64,000 bases of DNA, taken from assembly GCA_050084515.1 (NCBI GenBank), contig CM114275.1, positions 20,894,001 through 20,958,000 on the forward strand, given 5' to 3'. A program made the position numbers and the translations under genes. Position 1 is the stretch's first letter. Each line of letters begins with the position of its first letter. The notes under the pieces were generated by a model, which was not told the origin of the DNA, did not search any database, and worked only from the letters and a program-made list of their open reading frames with translations. The DNA is from Blasia pusilla (lineage: Eukaryota > Marchantiophyta > Marchantiopsida > Blasiales). This document shows positions 35,690 through 47,563 of this stretch, one piece after another.

Positions 35690-38674
35690 GTAGGACAAAT
35701 AGTAGAACAGGGTTATCAAGTGAATTTTAACGCAGATGGTTGTTTCATTGAAACAATGGATGACCAAACTAGAATAGCCAAAGGAAAAATGGATGACCAA
35801 ACCAGATAAAAAAGGAACTAGATCTGGAAGAATTTTCAAATTAGATATTTTTACGCTCGAGATTCAAACAACAATGTTTGGTCAAACCGGCCAACAAGTC
35901 ACAGATCTAAATGTATGGCATAAAAGAATTGCACATATGAATCTTCAAAGATTACAAAGTCTTTCATCATCTAATATAATAATAGGACTCCCTAAATTAG
36001 CGAGTCTTGCTACGTTAGAGGTATGTCCTGCTTGCCAATTTGGAAAACAAGCTAGATTTCCTTTTCCAAAGCAAGATAGAAGAGCATCCAAGATATTGGA
36101 GTTGATCCACAATGATGTGCGGACAACATCACAACATAGCCTTAGTGGTTGCCAGTACTTTGTTTAATTTATTGATGACTTCTCTAGGTATATATGGGTA
36201 TACTTTTTGAAAGCTAAGTTAGAGGTATTCTTAATGTTCCAAACATTCAGAGTTCCAGTAGAGAAGCATACTGGACAACACATTGTGAAATTGTGTTGTG
36301 ATGGAGGAGGAGAGTATCTTTCAACAGTGTTTGATGACTATTTACGTCAGAATGACATCCAACGTCAAGTGACTTGCTGTTACATTCCACAAAAAAATGG
36401 AGTGGCTGAGAGGAAGAATTGACATATTGCTGAAGCGGCACGAGCTATACTGAATGAGAAGAATATGCCTAAGGTGTATTGGGCAGAGGCTGTAGCATGC
36501 GCAGTCTTCTTAATCAACCGAACTCCAATAGCAGGAGTTCATAATAAAACTCCATCCGAAGTCTTCACAAGAATTAAACATGATTTTTCCTTCTTGAAAG
36601 TATTTGGCTGTATTTGTTATGCTCATGTTCCTTCTGAGAGACATCAGAAATTAGACCCCAAGTCTGAAAGATGTATCTTCATTGGCTATGTTGATGGAAC
36701 TAAGGGGTATAAGTGCTACATTCCATCCTCTAGGCAGCTTATTATCAATCGGGATGTAGTCTTTGATGAGCTAAAGTCATGGTATGCTCCATCTCAGTCT
36801 ATTCCACCTCTAAACTTGTCTGTTGAGGGGGAGAATATGACTATAAACCAACAGACATTGTCTTCAACTTCCCAAGTACTAGTGTAGGATTAGGAGAGGT
36901 CATAGATTCATCAATTAAATCTGTGAGTCCATGGATAAAAAGAGTACATATTCAGTCTGTTGACACTAGTCAGAGCTCGAGTCAGATGTCAGAGGCATCT
37001 ACTTCTGAACAAAAACTTCGTAGATCAAGTAGAGTTACACATCCAGTTCATAGATTCATAAATGAAGGTTTTCTTGCAATACATCATGCATATATGATGA
37101 CTACCCTTCAAGAGCAAGAGCCGAGTTATTTTGAAGAAGCTGCAAGTGAAGCCGAATTGATTGAAGTTATGGAGGAAGAGCTTGCTGCATTAAGACATCA
37201 ACAAACATGGGAGCTGATTGATATACTTTCCTGTAAGGAGGCTATTGGTTGCAACTAGGTTTATAAAATCAAGCGCAATCAAGATGATACAATTAACATA
37301 TACAAAGCGAGATTGGTGGCTAAGGCTTATGCACAACAATATGGTATCGATTATGAGGAAACATTTATCCCTGTTGCAAAGATGGCGACTACAAGAATAG
37401 TGGTTGCAATTGCACTAAGTAAGAAGTGGAGATTATATCACATGGACGTCAAGAATGCCTTCTTGAATGGAGACCTATACGAGGAGGTATATATGACTCA
37501 ACCACATGGATACGAGCATCCCAAGTTTCCATTTCGTGTATGCAGGTTGAAGAAAGCTCTATACGGGCTCAAACAAGCTCCAACAGCTTGGTATGGCAAG
37601 ATTACATATGTTCTACAAGAGTTGGGTTTTAGGGTATGTGATTCTGACTCCTTGTTATATGTCTTGAGAGGACAAGATCATACAGTTCTCATTGTGTTGT
37701 ATGTTGACGATCTCTTGATTCGGGAGAATCTTGAAGAAATGGTACAACAAGTCAAGCTTAAGTTACAAGCAAAATTTGATATGAAGGACTTGGGAGAACT
37801 CAAGTACTTCCTTGGTATTGAGTTTATCAAGGTTGGAGAGAGCATGTGGTTACTACAACGACAATATGCTCTTGATATGCTTTGAAAATATGGTATGACG
37901 GCTTATAAGTCAATCTCTACACTATTGGACTAAAGCGTGAAGCTAAGAGTGGATGAAGGAGAGCTGCTTGCAGATTCTAATATGTACAGGCGCATGGTTG
38001 GAAGGTTGATCTATCTGACTATAACCAGACCAGATTTGAGCTATGCTGCTGGCCTAGTGAGCCAGTTTATGCAAGCACCTCGAAAACCTCACCTTGACGT
38101 TGTGAGGAGGATTATGCCGTATGTGAAATTCTCTATTCAATTCGGGCTTCAATTTGAACCTTCTCTGAGTTTTCAATTACAAGGATTCACAGATGCTGAT
38201 TGGGCAGGAAGCGTGTCTGATCGACACTCAACATCTGGTTATTCATTTACTTTGGGAAGCGTTGCTATAAGTTGGGCTTGAAAGAATCAACCTACACTTG
38301 CTTTATCTTCAACAAAGGTTGACTACAGAGGAGCAACCAATGCAGCATGTGAGGCGGTGTGGCTTCATCAATTACTTATTGAGATTGGTGTTAGTAACTT
38401 AGGACCTAGTGTAATATATGCAGACAATATTAGTAGCATCAAGCTTGCTAATAACCTTGTGTTTCATGCTTGTACAAAGCATGTTGAGATGCAATATCAT
38501 TTTTTCAGAGAGAAAGTGCTTGCAGGAGAAATTGATCTTGTGTATATAAATACAAATCAGCAAATTATTGACATCTTTACAAAGGCATTGTCTAGAGATA
38601 AGTTTGAGATGTTTAGAAAGGATTTAGGCGTTAGAGATATTGATATGAGCTTGAGGGGGAGTATTGAAGATTGA
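35690..38674 (+). pseudogene. Ty1/copia Pol: GAG-pre-integrase, integrase, RT, RNase H (5' truncated, decayed)
   Basis: The frame enters mid-protein next to the CACTA end. Domains in order are as follows. GAG-pre-integrase (HKRIAHMNLQRLQSL) is followed by a zinc motif (CPACQFGK). The integrase core shows D in HNDV, D in CCDGGGEYLS and E in KNGVAERKN. The copia RT (37259-37885) shows YKARLVAKAYAQQYG, MDVKNAFLNGDL, LYGLKQAP and the catalytic VLYVDDLL. RNase H follows (FTDADWAGS, LSSTKVDYRGA, YADN). There is one frameshift between about 36887 and 36923. In-frame stops are at 36166, 36420, 37256, 37883, 37931 and 38279, several of them TGA where family members have Arg. Gag and protease are absent. 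It resembles plant copia elements and is non-functional. Confidence 0.92.
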
Positions 38675-38781
38675 GTTACAGTCAAGCTCATGAGACACCT
38701 GAACTGCTATATTTGGTACTCACACAAAGTAGGGAAGCTTAATCTTGGCTAGTCAGTTAAGCACGATTATCTTAACTAGGG
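38661..38781 (+). mobile_element. Copia 3' LTR, first part (split by gypsy insertion)
   Basis: A polypurine tract (TTGAGGGGGAG) just after the RNase H end marks the LTR start at TATTGAAG or TGAAGATT. After 121 bp the LTR is interrupted by the gypsy element. It resumes at 49825 with AGGGTTAGTTAATCAC, where AGGG is the duplicated target. Confidence 0.75.
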
Positions 38782-39308
38782 TGTCACGTGTCACGTCCTT
38801 TAGGATAGATCGGTGAGATCTAGTAGAGCGTCTTCAAGAGTAGTGGAAGACATGCCTAGGAGGTCGCGGATGACATGTTGAGGCCCCGCAAAACGTGAGA
38901 GAGCAGATTTCCCTTCGTTTTGGCTCATTTGGAGCCATATTGAGGAACTTACTATTTCAAGTAAGTACCATTTTGAGTATATGATCAATTTTCTATTTTT
39001 GGTAAGTGGCCCTTGACCTCCTACATCAGGTCAAGAGCCAAAGAGGTGACTTGGGAGAATAGGTTACCATGGAGAGAGCTTGGGAGAGGGGAGGGGTATA
39101 TATCCCAAGGAGAAAGAGCTTGAGAGCTCATTCTCTCTTTGTTGAACCTCTTGGCATGAGGCGGCGGAACTATGGTCCCTTGCCTTGTGAGTGTAACCCA
39201 AGCCTCTCATTAGGAGAGTGGGTTTGGTTTGACATGAGAGAGAGTGCACACCTTTGAGAGCTATGGTGTGAGATTGTATAGAGAGAGATTGGATCTTACT
39301 TTACTTAC
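38782..39308 (+). mobile_element. Gypsy 5' LTR, 3'-truncated
   Basis: Begins TGTCACGTGTCACGTCC, with the first 7 bases duplicated relative to other copies. It follows the solo LTR closely to GAGAGAGATTGGATC near 39297. The last ~110 bp (ending CGCACGACA in complete copies) are missing. The rearranged inverted segment starts instead, so the primer-binding site is lost. Confidence 0.85.
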
Positions 39309-39800
39309 CCAATCGGCAATGACCAAATCAATGGTCCCTACCCGCTCTAAGTCCTGCGCCCCCAACAACGAAATATCCCTTGTTAGGACTCTCTGGCGCG
39401 GGTATCGGTGGTTGCTATGGTGCAACCCCGTCTCGAACAACAACACTCGGCTGCTCTTCTGCAGCCAACTGCAAACTCTGATCTCCTCCACATGCAGTGC
39501 CCGAAACCACGCATGATGTTGTGGCTATCATCTCCTTGCGTACCTGCAAAACATCCCAAGAAGTCCAAGGGTGTCTCTCCCGATCTCCTCGGTCTCGCTT
39601 GACCACGCCTCCACTTTGTCTCGGTAGGCATGGGGCTCACCAACGCAAACCGCTGCGGATGATCGTCGCGATCTCATACGACGCCATTTGCCCACTCCCC
39701 AAGGCCGAGGATCCATGTCAAGCAGTTCAGGTCCATCGTCTGACCCAAGACATGGCGTTGTGATGCCTCTGACACTGATGGTATTGCCGTCATCAACCTG
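39309..39800 (-). repeat. Inverted, rearranged copy of the methyltransferase/linker region
   Basis: The reverse complement of 39309-39390 matches about 43720-43795 (protein words RDISLLG and LGTIDLVI). The reverse complements of 39390-39670 and 39670-39797 match about 44520-44810 and 44385-44470. Reading the minus strand, the order is 44.39-44.81 kb then 43.72-43.79 kb, so the block is both inverted and permuted. Small differences (for example GAG here where 44400 has TAG) show that it is an independent copy. Transcripts running through both copies could form a long stem. Confidence 0.85.
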
Positions 39801-40540
39801 TGATGGCATATGACCTCATGTTATAGTGTTTGAGTTTTGATTTCCTATTGCTATGTTGTGATTGGTAGCCGCTCAACGACGATCGAGTACCGTGCCGTGA
39901 CGCCCGTAGCCGCAACGCGCTGCCGATTGCCGCTCCGTGCCGCTCGTGGCCGCACCGCACCGTCTTGATCGCGGAGCCGCTCCGGCATTGTGGAGCAGAA
40001 TGTGGGTTTATTGTTGATTGAGGAGGGTATGCCGCCGAGTGCCGCATCCCATTATCGAGGGTCGTGCCGTTCGTAGCCGTTCCGTGCCGCCTACAACGCC
40101 GCACCGTTGTGTTGGAACTGCACTGTCTATCGAGGAGTTTTGAGCAACGTCAATATGGGAGGAGTATGACTTGCTGATTGGAGGAGTTGTCTCCATGACC
40201 GAGTTGGGGTCGAGATTTGCAGTTGCTGAGGAGCGACATCGACATGTGTTCAGGTTACCCATTCTGGTCCTTTACCCTGCACGTGTGAGGGATTCTGGGA
40301 TTTGGGTAGTTTATTTTGGGATATTGGGTGTGTGGATGCTGAGAGCATCATTTATGTATGTGGTTTAGTGGACATAGACCTATATGGGATGTCCGGAGTT
40401 GAGGGTAGGTTGTCGATGAGATGATAGCCTGGTCGATTTGCCGCACCACGCCGCGTGTTGCTGCATGTTACACGTCTCGGGGAGGGAGAGTGTAGATCGA
40501 GTGCCGCATGTTTGGGATGAGTGATTGAGGGATTACTCAC
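39801..40540 (+). other. Gypsy leader with GCCG-rich repeats
   Basis: No long frame. From 39865 to 40110 the sequence is dense in degenerate GCCGTGCCG, GTAGCCG and GCCGCACCG words. It lies where the untranslated leader before gag is expected and may be structured RNA. Confidence 0.55.
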
Positions 40541-42743
40541 GAGGTTCAGAGTGATCGGGTGAGAGGGGCACGAGGGTCATCACGGAGGCCATTAGGGACT
40601 TTGAGAGGCACGGTGGTGAACCCGAGAGTAGCTCTAGAGGTTTTACGCGGAGTGGCACGAGGTTCCGAGGGTCTCCACGTGAGGGACCACCTCGACCTCC
40701 TTCTGTGTCATGGTCAGACGAGGGGGAGGGTGTAGAGGAGTTTGTGAGCACATCGCCATACATTGTGAGTGGTCCTACGAGTTGGGCGTACGAGATGGAC
40801 GACCAGGGTAGAGGACTGCATAGGTTTTCAGGTGCTGTTAGGCACGATTGAGTTGCACGATTTCATAGCAGAGTTTAGGAGTTAGTGCGACTCCCAGCGG
40901 GCCAGGAACTCTAGAGAGTTCAACCTGTTTACAGTATGGAATGGTATGTTCCAGCATTTAGAGGGGGCACCCATGGACGATTACCATGAGTTTTCCCATA
41001 GATATGCCCAGGAGATGGAGGCATGGCGACTCTAGTACGACCCACACTATGTATCATGGATGGAGCCGTTCCCAGATGAGGAGGAGGAGTCAGGAGAGGC
41101 TACTTCCTCTTCCACTAGTGATGTTTTAGGAGGGGTCACTCGCACTGGAGCAGTTGCACTGTCTAGTCGGGTTCGTCCCAGGTTCAACCCGGTGGTTGAG
41201 TTCTTTGCTAAGGTTGAGGGCGAGCTACCAAGGGGTACGGACAGAAAAGTTGCGGAGCATCCACAACTTCCAAAGGCGCCCGGGTGAGAGTTTACGTGAG
41301 GCTTACACTCGCTTGCGCCGGTTGATCAACATCACTTAGGGGGTGATAGAGGCTCAGGGTATCCAGTCATGGCACCCGATGCTGGACCAGACCCTGCGGC
41401 CATGGATGCGGGAGGGGATGCTTCTTATGAACACCTCCCCTACGTTGAGAGATGTTTTTAGGACCGCCGAGAACATTGAGCGCAACATGGCGGAGGAGAG
41501 CGTAGCCACCATGGGTTCTGGGCGAGAGCAGTCGCAATTGGCTGCACCACCTGTGCAGCAACGTGGACTCCGAGATAGGTGAACTGTGGCACCACAAGCT
41601 CAAGGAGGATACCGGGAGCCCGTGGCACAGAGACCTCTTCCTTCATATGCGGCTCAACAGTAGCCGCCTACTATTACTTGTTGGTCATGTGGTGGAGCCC
41701 ATCATCAACGCCATTGCACTCGTCAGGGTCATGGACGTATGCCTCAGCATGGAGGAGGAGATGGTGTCTTTGCACCATGAGGTTATCGCATGTGACTATT
41801 GTCGAGGTATGGTCAACACGCGCCCGGTGTTTTTGATTTACATCCTGAGTTACGTTTGGACCGAGGGCCGAGAGGGCATCGAGCGAGTAGCCGGTCCGGG
41901 TGGGCCTAGAGATCGTGCACCAGGTGGTCTGTTGGGGGAGGAGCTGGAGTTGCCCCAGGGGGTGGTGGTGGAGCCGCCATGGTGGAGGAGGTAGAGTACC
42001 ACCACCAGACGCGTCGAGGGAGACGCCGGACGTGAGGGGGATGGTCGCTCGAATCTGGCAGGCTACAAGAGCAGATTGCCGCTATGGCATTGAGGTTACC
42101 CGATGCCGGATCCGTGGCATCGACATCATATGGAGCAGCTAGAGATCTGGAGGATCCTGGTTGGATGTGCGGGGTTGCCCAGATGGAGGCCGCTGCAGTT
42201 ATGACGGGTGGAGCAGCTGTAGAGTTGGATCCACAGCGAGGGGAAGCGAGGAAACAGACTAGGCTTCCTCAGTCATTCATGTTGTCCGAGGCGATGAGGA
42301 CCCCATTGATGGGTCGTGATCAGAGTTCCTGGAGAGTTGGTGATGTTGTTGGTGTGCAAGCATCGAGGGCGATGGGAGAAGCGAGTGCAAAGACTCCTAT
42401 TGTTGATGCTCAGGAGGGATATGTGTTGAGCACGTTGTTGGGGGTGGCCACCATTGTGTACCGCGCTCCTTTATTTTCTGCTTTCGATGTTATGACGTTG
42501 GGGGGTACGCCCGCCGAGGCTTTTTGGCTGGCCGCTACGCTATGTGAGCGTGGAGTTGGAGTTCCTGCATCATGTTCAGAGGTGATTGCAGAGGAGGTGA
42601 TGGACTTGCCCTTGGAGCGGATGCTTGGGCCGTCCACGTCAGATTCATGGCAGGCTGCGGCTGCTAGGATGGCGGAGATGCCCGCTATACCCGCGATAGA
42701 GCGTGCCGTGGCTTCTCCTAGTGTTGTGTTGCAGGATAATTGA
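40541..42743 (+). pseudogene. Gypsy Gag with zinc knuckle, decayed
   Basis: A variable Arg-rich N-terminus (40550-40800) is followed by a capsid region in broken frames. It includes REFNLFTVWNGMFQHLEG, VEFFAKVEGELPRGTD, ESLREAYTRLRRLI and TLRDVFRTAENIERNM (to 41580). These words follow the plant gypsy Gag pattern. A zinc knuckle CWSCGGAHHQRHC lies near 41675-41715, of the C-x2-C-x3-H-x4-C form common in plant gypsy Gag. A long Ala/Gly-rich open stretch (42084-42743) then leads to the protease and has no recognised domain. Several frameshifts and TAG stops at former Gln positions make it non-functional. Confidence 0.8.
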
Positions 42744-42758
42744 GGAGAGGTCTTCTAG

Positions 42759-43121
42759 TTGGTGAGTCCCGGAGGTAGAGCTTTTAGTCCGCAATGCGTC
42801 TTGTTGGATTCAAGAGCGCAACCCCTGATGTTGGGGAAAGCGTCATTTAGGGGATTGGGCTTCACGAGAGCCGATCTGGAGCGTTTTCCATTCCGGATAC
42901 AGACATCCTTGGGTGGAGCGAGTACCACACAGTATATCACCCGACAGGAGGTCATGGTGAGGATTCGCCCGGGACATCCTACAGATGAGTCTGTGGTGCG
43001 AGCCAAGGCGATAGTGACTGATGCAGAGTCCTACGACGTCTTGGTTGGTGGAGCAGTGTTATACCCGATGGGGTTTTCCCTGGACTACTGGGAAGAGTCA
43101 GCGTCCTACAGACCAAGATGA
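42759..43121 (+). pseudogene. Gypsy aspartic protease, active site altered
   Basis: The words VLLDSRAQPLMLGKA and ESYDVLVGGAVLYPMGFS identify a retroviral-type protease. The usual D-S/T-G catalytic triplet reads D-S-R here, so this copy should be inactive. The protein would mature the polyprotein after translation. It lies between Gag and the methyltransferase. Confidence 0.75.
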
Positions 43122-43526
43122 TAATAAGGTGATGGGCGCCATAGCTCATTACCTGTTCGATTCACATGTGCAGTGATCGAGCAACGTCCAGGAGAGATGG
43201 CGACCTTAGCAGCATTTAGCAGTGCCATCGCTTGGCCTAGTGATTTGATTGAGGGACATGTCCATGCAGAGGATACTTCCGTTCCTGAAATTTCTATGGA
43301 GAGGAGTGTTATGGTAGCCGCATCATTCCGTGGAGGAGAGTTGCCGCTGTGGGGTTCGACTGAGGAGCTTTGACGATTGGCAGGTGAGCACGTGCAAACC
43401 GCGTGGAGTGAGGCGTTTGCACCGGAGCATGACAGGTCTGAGGAATCCGAGGTAGCAGGGAGTGCTACGATGACACCCTTGGATACCACACCCATTGTGT
43501 GGTGTACCCCGGAGGAGGGTATTTGA

Positions 43527-44483
43527 GTGTTAGATCTCTTCGGAGGGATTAGCACCGGGTTAGCTGCTGTTTTGTTGGTAGGAGTGCGAGTACAGCAATA
43601 CCTGTATGTGGAGAGTGATGATGTTGTGAGGCGCGTCTCACTATGATATGTGGCGCTGTTACGCCTATGTTTTCCCGACTTATTGTCTCCTGTGCGGTAC
43701 AGGGGGTACCAGAGTTCCCTACCGAGGGATATTTCATTGCTGGGGGTGCAGGACTTAGACCGGTTAGGCACCATTGATTTGGTCATTTCCGGTTGGCCAT
43801 GTCAAGGCCAATCGAGTGCTGGACGAGGCAGCGGGTTGGCTGACACTTGTTCTAGGTTATTTTGGGAGATGTCGAGGGTCTTACGGTAGTTGCAGGAGCA
43901 CAAGTCTCGTTCTCCAGCCTACTTTCAAGAGAATGTGCCGATCTTAGGAGACTCCGGGTCACGGGTGGTGACGAGTGCTCATCAGGTGCGTGCCTAGATC
44001 GGCCCTGCAGTGTTCTTGGATGCGGCGAGTGTAGGTTCTAGAGCCCATCGCCCGCGTCTATGGTGGACCAACTTGGTGCCCCATGCGGTGTTACGGAGGG
44101 CGTATGCAAGAGTGGAGTGCCCCTCCCATTTGTTAGTGGATTCCATTCTGGATCCAGGTCGTCGCTCACAGGCAGAGAGGCACGATGATCGACCACCGTT
44201 GACTGTGGTCAACAGGGTAGGCAAGCCGCGGTCAGCCTTTCCCACGTTTGTGATTTTTCCCGCTTCCTATGCATACAAGGAGGCCGACCCTGGCTTGGTT
44301 TGGGATGACCAGGTTCAGAGGTTGGTGGAGCCCAACGTCGACGAGAGAGAGCGGGCAATGGGATTTCCCAGAGGAGTGACGGCAGTACCGTCAGTATCAT
44401 AGGCATCACGACACCATGTCTTGGGTCAGGCGATGGACCTAAAGTGCTTGACATGGATCTTCAGCTTGGGAGTGGCTGAGTAG
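43527..44483 (+). pseudogene. Cytosine-5 DNA methyltransferase domain inside gypsy Pol
   Basis: One frame stays in register for 318 codons, interrupted by TGA (43644) and TAG (43887, 43995, 44400). Motif I is LDLFGGISTGLAA with YLYVESD after it. Motif IV is SGWPCQGQSSAG with the Pro-Cys catalytic pair, followed by SRLFWEMSRVL. Motif VI is PAYFQENV. Motif VIII is HRPRLWWTN. A target-recognition-like region follows (44100-44330). The C-terminal ERERAMGFP and RHHVLGQAMDL fit motifs IX-X. Such enzymes move a methyl group from S-adenosylmethionine to C5 of cytosine in DNA. Order and spacing are those of a complete small catalytic domain without regulatory modules. It lies between protease and RT in the same strand, so it was part of the element's polyprotein. 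Whether it is nearer DNMT3/DRM or phage-like enzymes cannot be settled by eye. Confidence 0.88.
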
Positions 44484-44811
44484 CGTCAGATGAGATCGCG
44501 ACAGATCACAGCCGTTGCGTTGGTGAGCCCCATGCCTACCAAGACGGTGGAGGCAGTGGCTGGGGGCAAGACCCGAGGAGATCGACACACCAGGGGAGAT
44601 CGAGAGAGACACCCTTGGACTTCTTGGGATGTTTTTGCAGGTTTGCTAGGAGATGATAGCCAAAGCATCGAGTGTGGTTCAGGGCATTGCATGTGGAGGA
44701 GATCAGAGTTTGCAGTCGACTGTAGGAGAGCGGTTGAGTGTTGTTGTTTGAGACGAGGTTGCACCATAGCAACCACCAATATCCGCGCCGGAGAGTCCTA
44801 CCGTAGTAACG

Positions 44812-46280
44812 ATGGAGACTTGGGAGCCAGATATGGGCCCTAAGTTGACAGGAGGAGAGCGGCGCCGAATATATCAGTTCTTAAGAAGTTATAAGAGCTG
44901 CTTTGCGTTTAGCATTGTGGGTTTGGGTACGCTGAAGGGATCGGGGATTTGCATTGAGTTGTCGAGTGATACGCCGATCTTCCGACAACCCTACAGGTAC
45001 AGTGATATGGAGAGGGCTCTGATTCAGAGTAGGAGCCAAGACTTGGTTGGAGCAGGACTAGTGGAGATGTCGCATGGGAAGTATGCATCTGCCATTGTCA
45101 TACTCGCCAAGAAGGATGTGCATGGCAATTGGACAGATAGGCGGATGTGTGGGGATTACCGACCTATCAATCGGCAGAGGAAGTCGATAGGTATGCCATG
45201 TCCACCCGTGAGGAGATCTTTGATACGATTGGTCATGCAAAGGTTTTCAGTTCATTGGATTTGTGAGCCGAATACCATCAACTGCCTGTCAGATTGGAGG
45301 ACAGGCAGAAGACGGCATTTTGGGGCATTGATCCTCACGGAAAGGATTGTTTGTACCAGTGGCGGTTCTTACCATTTGGGTTAAAGAATGCCCCGGATGA
45401 GTTTCAGAGGGTCATAGATAGGATCTTGGCTGGTCTGGATTTTGCTAGGTGTTATATTGATGACATCATAGTCTTTAGCGCCACGGTTGAGGAGCATGAG
45501 CGACATCTAGAGGAGGTGTTTCGACGATTGCAATTATATGGGCTGAAGCTACATCCAGGAAAGTGCAAGTTCTTCTACGACCAGATTGAGTACTTGGATC
45601 ATACGATATACCCAGGGGGCCTTGGTGTTCAGAAGACAAAGGTAGAGGCTATCTCACGTATTCGCCGCCCTATAGATGTGAGCCATGTTCGCGCATTCAT
45701 GGGATTGGCGAACTTCTATCGGCGGTACGTCAAGGGATTCACTTCAATTGCGAAGCCGCTGACCTTGCTGACCAAGGTGGATCACGAGTGGCACTGGGGG
45801 GATGAGCAGGAGCGAGCATTTCAGTTGCTCAATGACAAGTTAACGTCCGCGCCCATCTTGAGGAGAGCGATCAGGGGGCATCCTTTCCAATTGCACACAG
45901 ATTGGAGCATGTTGGGGCTTGGAGCGGTGCTCATCCAGCATGATGATGAGGTTAGAGAGTTCGTGGTGGCTTACGCTAGCCGCTCGAACAACGCTGCAGA
46001 GGCGTAGTACAACTCATATGAGGGTGAGTGCTTGGTTGTAGTGTGGTGTCGCGCATTTCAGTTGTTACCTATTCGGAAACCCCTTTACCATCATCATTGA
46101 TCATCAACCACTGAAGTGATTGATGGAGTCTGACAAGCTTATAGGGAAGCTTGCAAGATGGGCTCTGTTGTTGCAGGAGTATGATTTTTAGGTGGTAAAT
46201 AGAGCTGGGACGCTCAACCAGGATGCAGATGGGTTGAGTTGTAATCCATGCCCGAGTCAGCGAGATACGATTGGAGCTTG
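44812..46280 (+). pseudogene. Gypsy reverse transcriptase and RNase H, decayed
   Basis: RT words in order: MCGDYRPINRQ, HAKVFSSLDL (after a frameshift near 45190), AEYHQLPV, KTAFWGI, WRFLPFGLKNAP and FQRVIDRILAGL. The catalytic YIDDIIVFS lies near 45450-45480. Then comes the thumb (LHPGKCKFF, VRAFMGLANFYRRYVKGF). RNase H starts with LHTDWSMLGLGAVLIQ and continues to QDADGLS near 46230. Stops include TGA where Arg is expected in LDL.AEYHQ and TAG at Gln positions. This is the Ty3/gypsy type, making cDNA from element RNA. Confidence 0.92.
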
Positions 46281-46529
46281 ATGGCATGGAGAGAGTGATG
46301 AGGAGTCATTGCCACGATGGCACGCGTCAGCCTATTTAGGCATGTGGCTATGGAGAGCCAGAGTATGGAGACTTCGATGGCGAGGTCTAGAGGAGAGTCC
46401 TTGGATCCCGAGGCCAATGAGGAGACGACAGATGGCCGAGATATTCATGATGATGGAGTAGTCTTGGAGTACCTTCGTACTGGCAGCGTTGTGAGCACCG
46501 TGGGTGCTAGAGAGCGAGATCGGATCCTA

Positions 46530-47563
46530 CAGCGGGCCAGACGGTTCCGTTGGGAGGAGACACATATTTTGAGGGTTTGGGAGGATGGCAGAGTACGCGT
46601 AGTGCCGCATCCTTCGCAGAGGGCACGACTAGTGCAGCATGCCCCGAGGAGTTGGGTCACTTTGGGCTGAAGCGGAGGTACAACTTGCTCCAGATTCAGT
46701 ATTGGTGGCGAGGCATGCAGACTGACGGTCAGCAGTTTGTTGCCAGGTGTATGGTGTGTGATCGGGTCCGAGCATCGTTCAATGCTTCGACTCCACTGTT
46801 GCATCCATTATCGATCATGGGCTTAGGGTATAGATGGAGTTTGGATTTTGCAGGACCTTTGCTTTTGACGGAGCGTCACAATCGTTATGTGTTGGTGATG
46901 GTCGAGCACTTCTTGAAGTGGATTGAGTTGGTTGCATTGCCTGAAAAAGCGAGTGAGGGAGTAGCTTATGCCTTCCTTGACAGAGCGCTGAGTCATTATG
47001 GCGCATCGGCTGAGGTGTTGATATACCAGGGTACCGAGTTTCGGGGTGAGTTCCAGGCCTTGTGTGATCAGGCGTTGATCGACCATCGTACGACTTCGCA
47101 AGATCAACCCGAGGCAGATGGATTAGCGGAGAGAGTTGTGCAGACGGTGAAGAGGGGTTTACGCAAGTATGGCTTGCAGAGAGGTCACCTAGGAGATTGG
47201 GACCTCCAGTTACCCTGGTTGGCGATGGGATACAGATTCAGCAGACTGGCATCCTTAGCGTCTTTTTCACCATACTTGCTACTTTATGGCCGAGAGCCAG
47301 ATTTACCTGCGGCCATTCGTCGAGATGCTAGTGAGGTGTTGGATCTTGATGACCCAGATGTATGGATGCGAGCATGTTCTCAGAGGGCTGAGTTGTTTTG
47401 GACAGTGATATCCATGGCGTTCGAGAACTTGGCGATTGCGCAACATCGGGATACGTTGAGGTATGCGACTATTCGGTGCGGTGGTTATCGACCAACTACC
47501 AGAGGTTTCATTAGGGAGATTATGTCTACTTGCAACAGACGGCACCGACGACGTTGGATGTGA
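46530..47563 (+). pseudogene. Gypsy integrase, catalytic residue lost
   Basis: A zinc-binding N-terminus (LGHFGLKRRYNLLQ...CMVCDRVRA) is followed by the DDE core: D in SLDFAGPLLL and E in ADGLAERVVQTVKRGL. The middle Asp of the usual SD.GTEF is Tyr in LIYQGTEF, so strand transfer should fail in this copy. The core continues with LLLYGREPDLP. A frameshift near 47530 moves the C-terminal part to another frame. Confidence 0.9.

Noticed and set aside
43106-43786. 226-codon minus-strand frame
   Set aside because: It is the antisense shadow of the gypsy protease/methyltransferase region.
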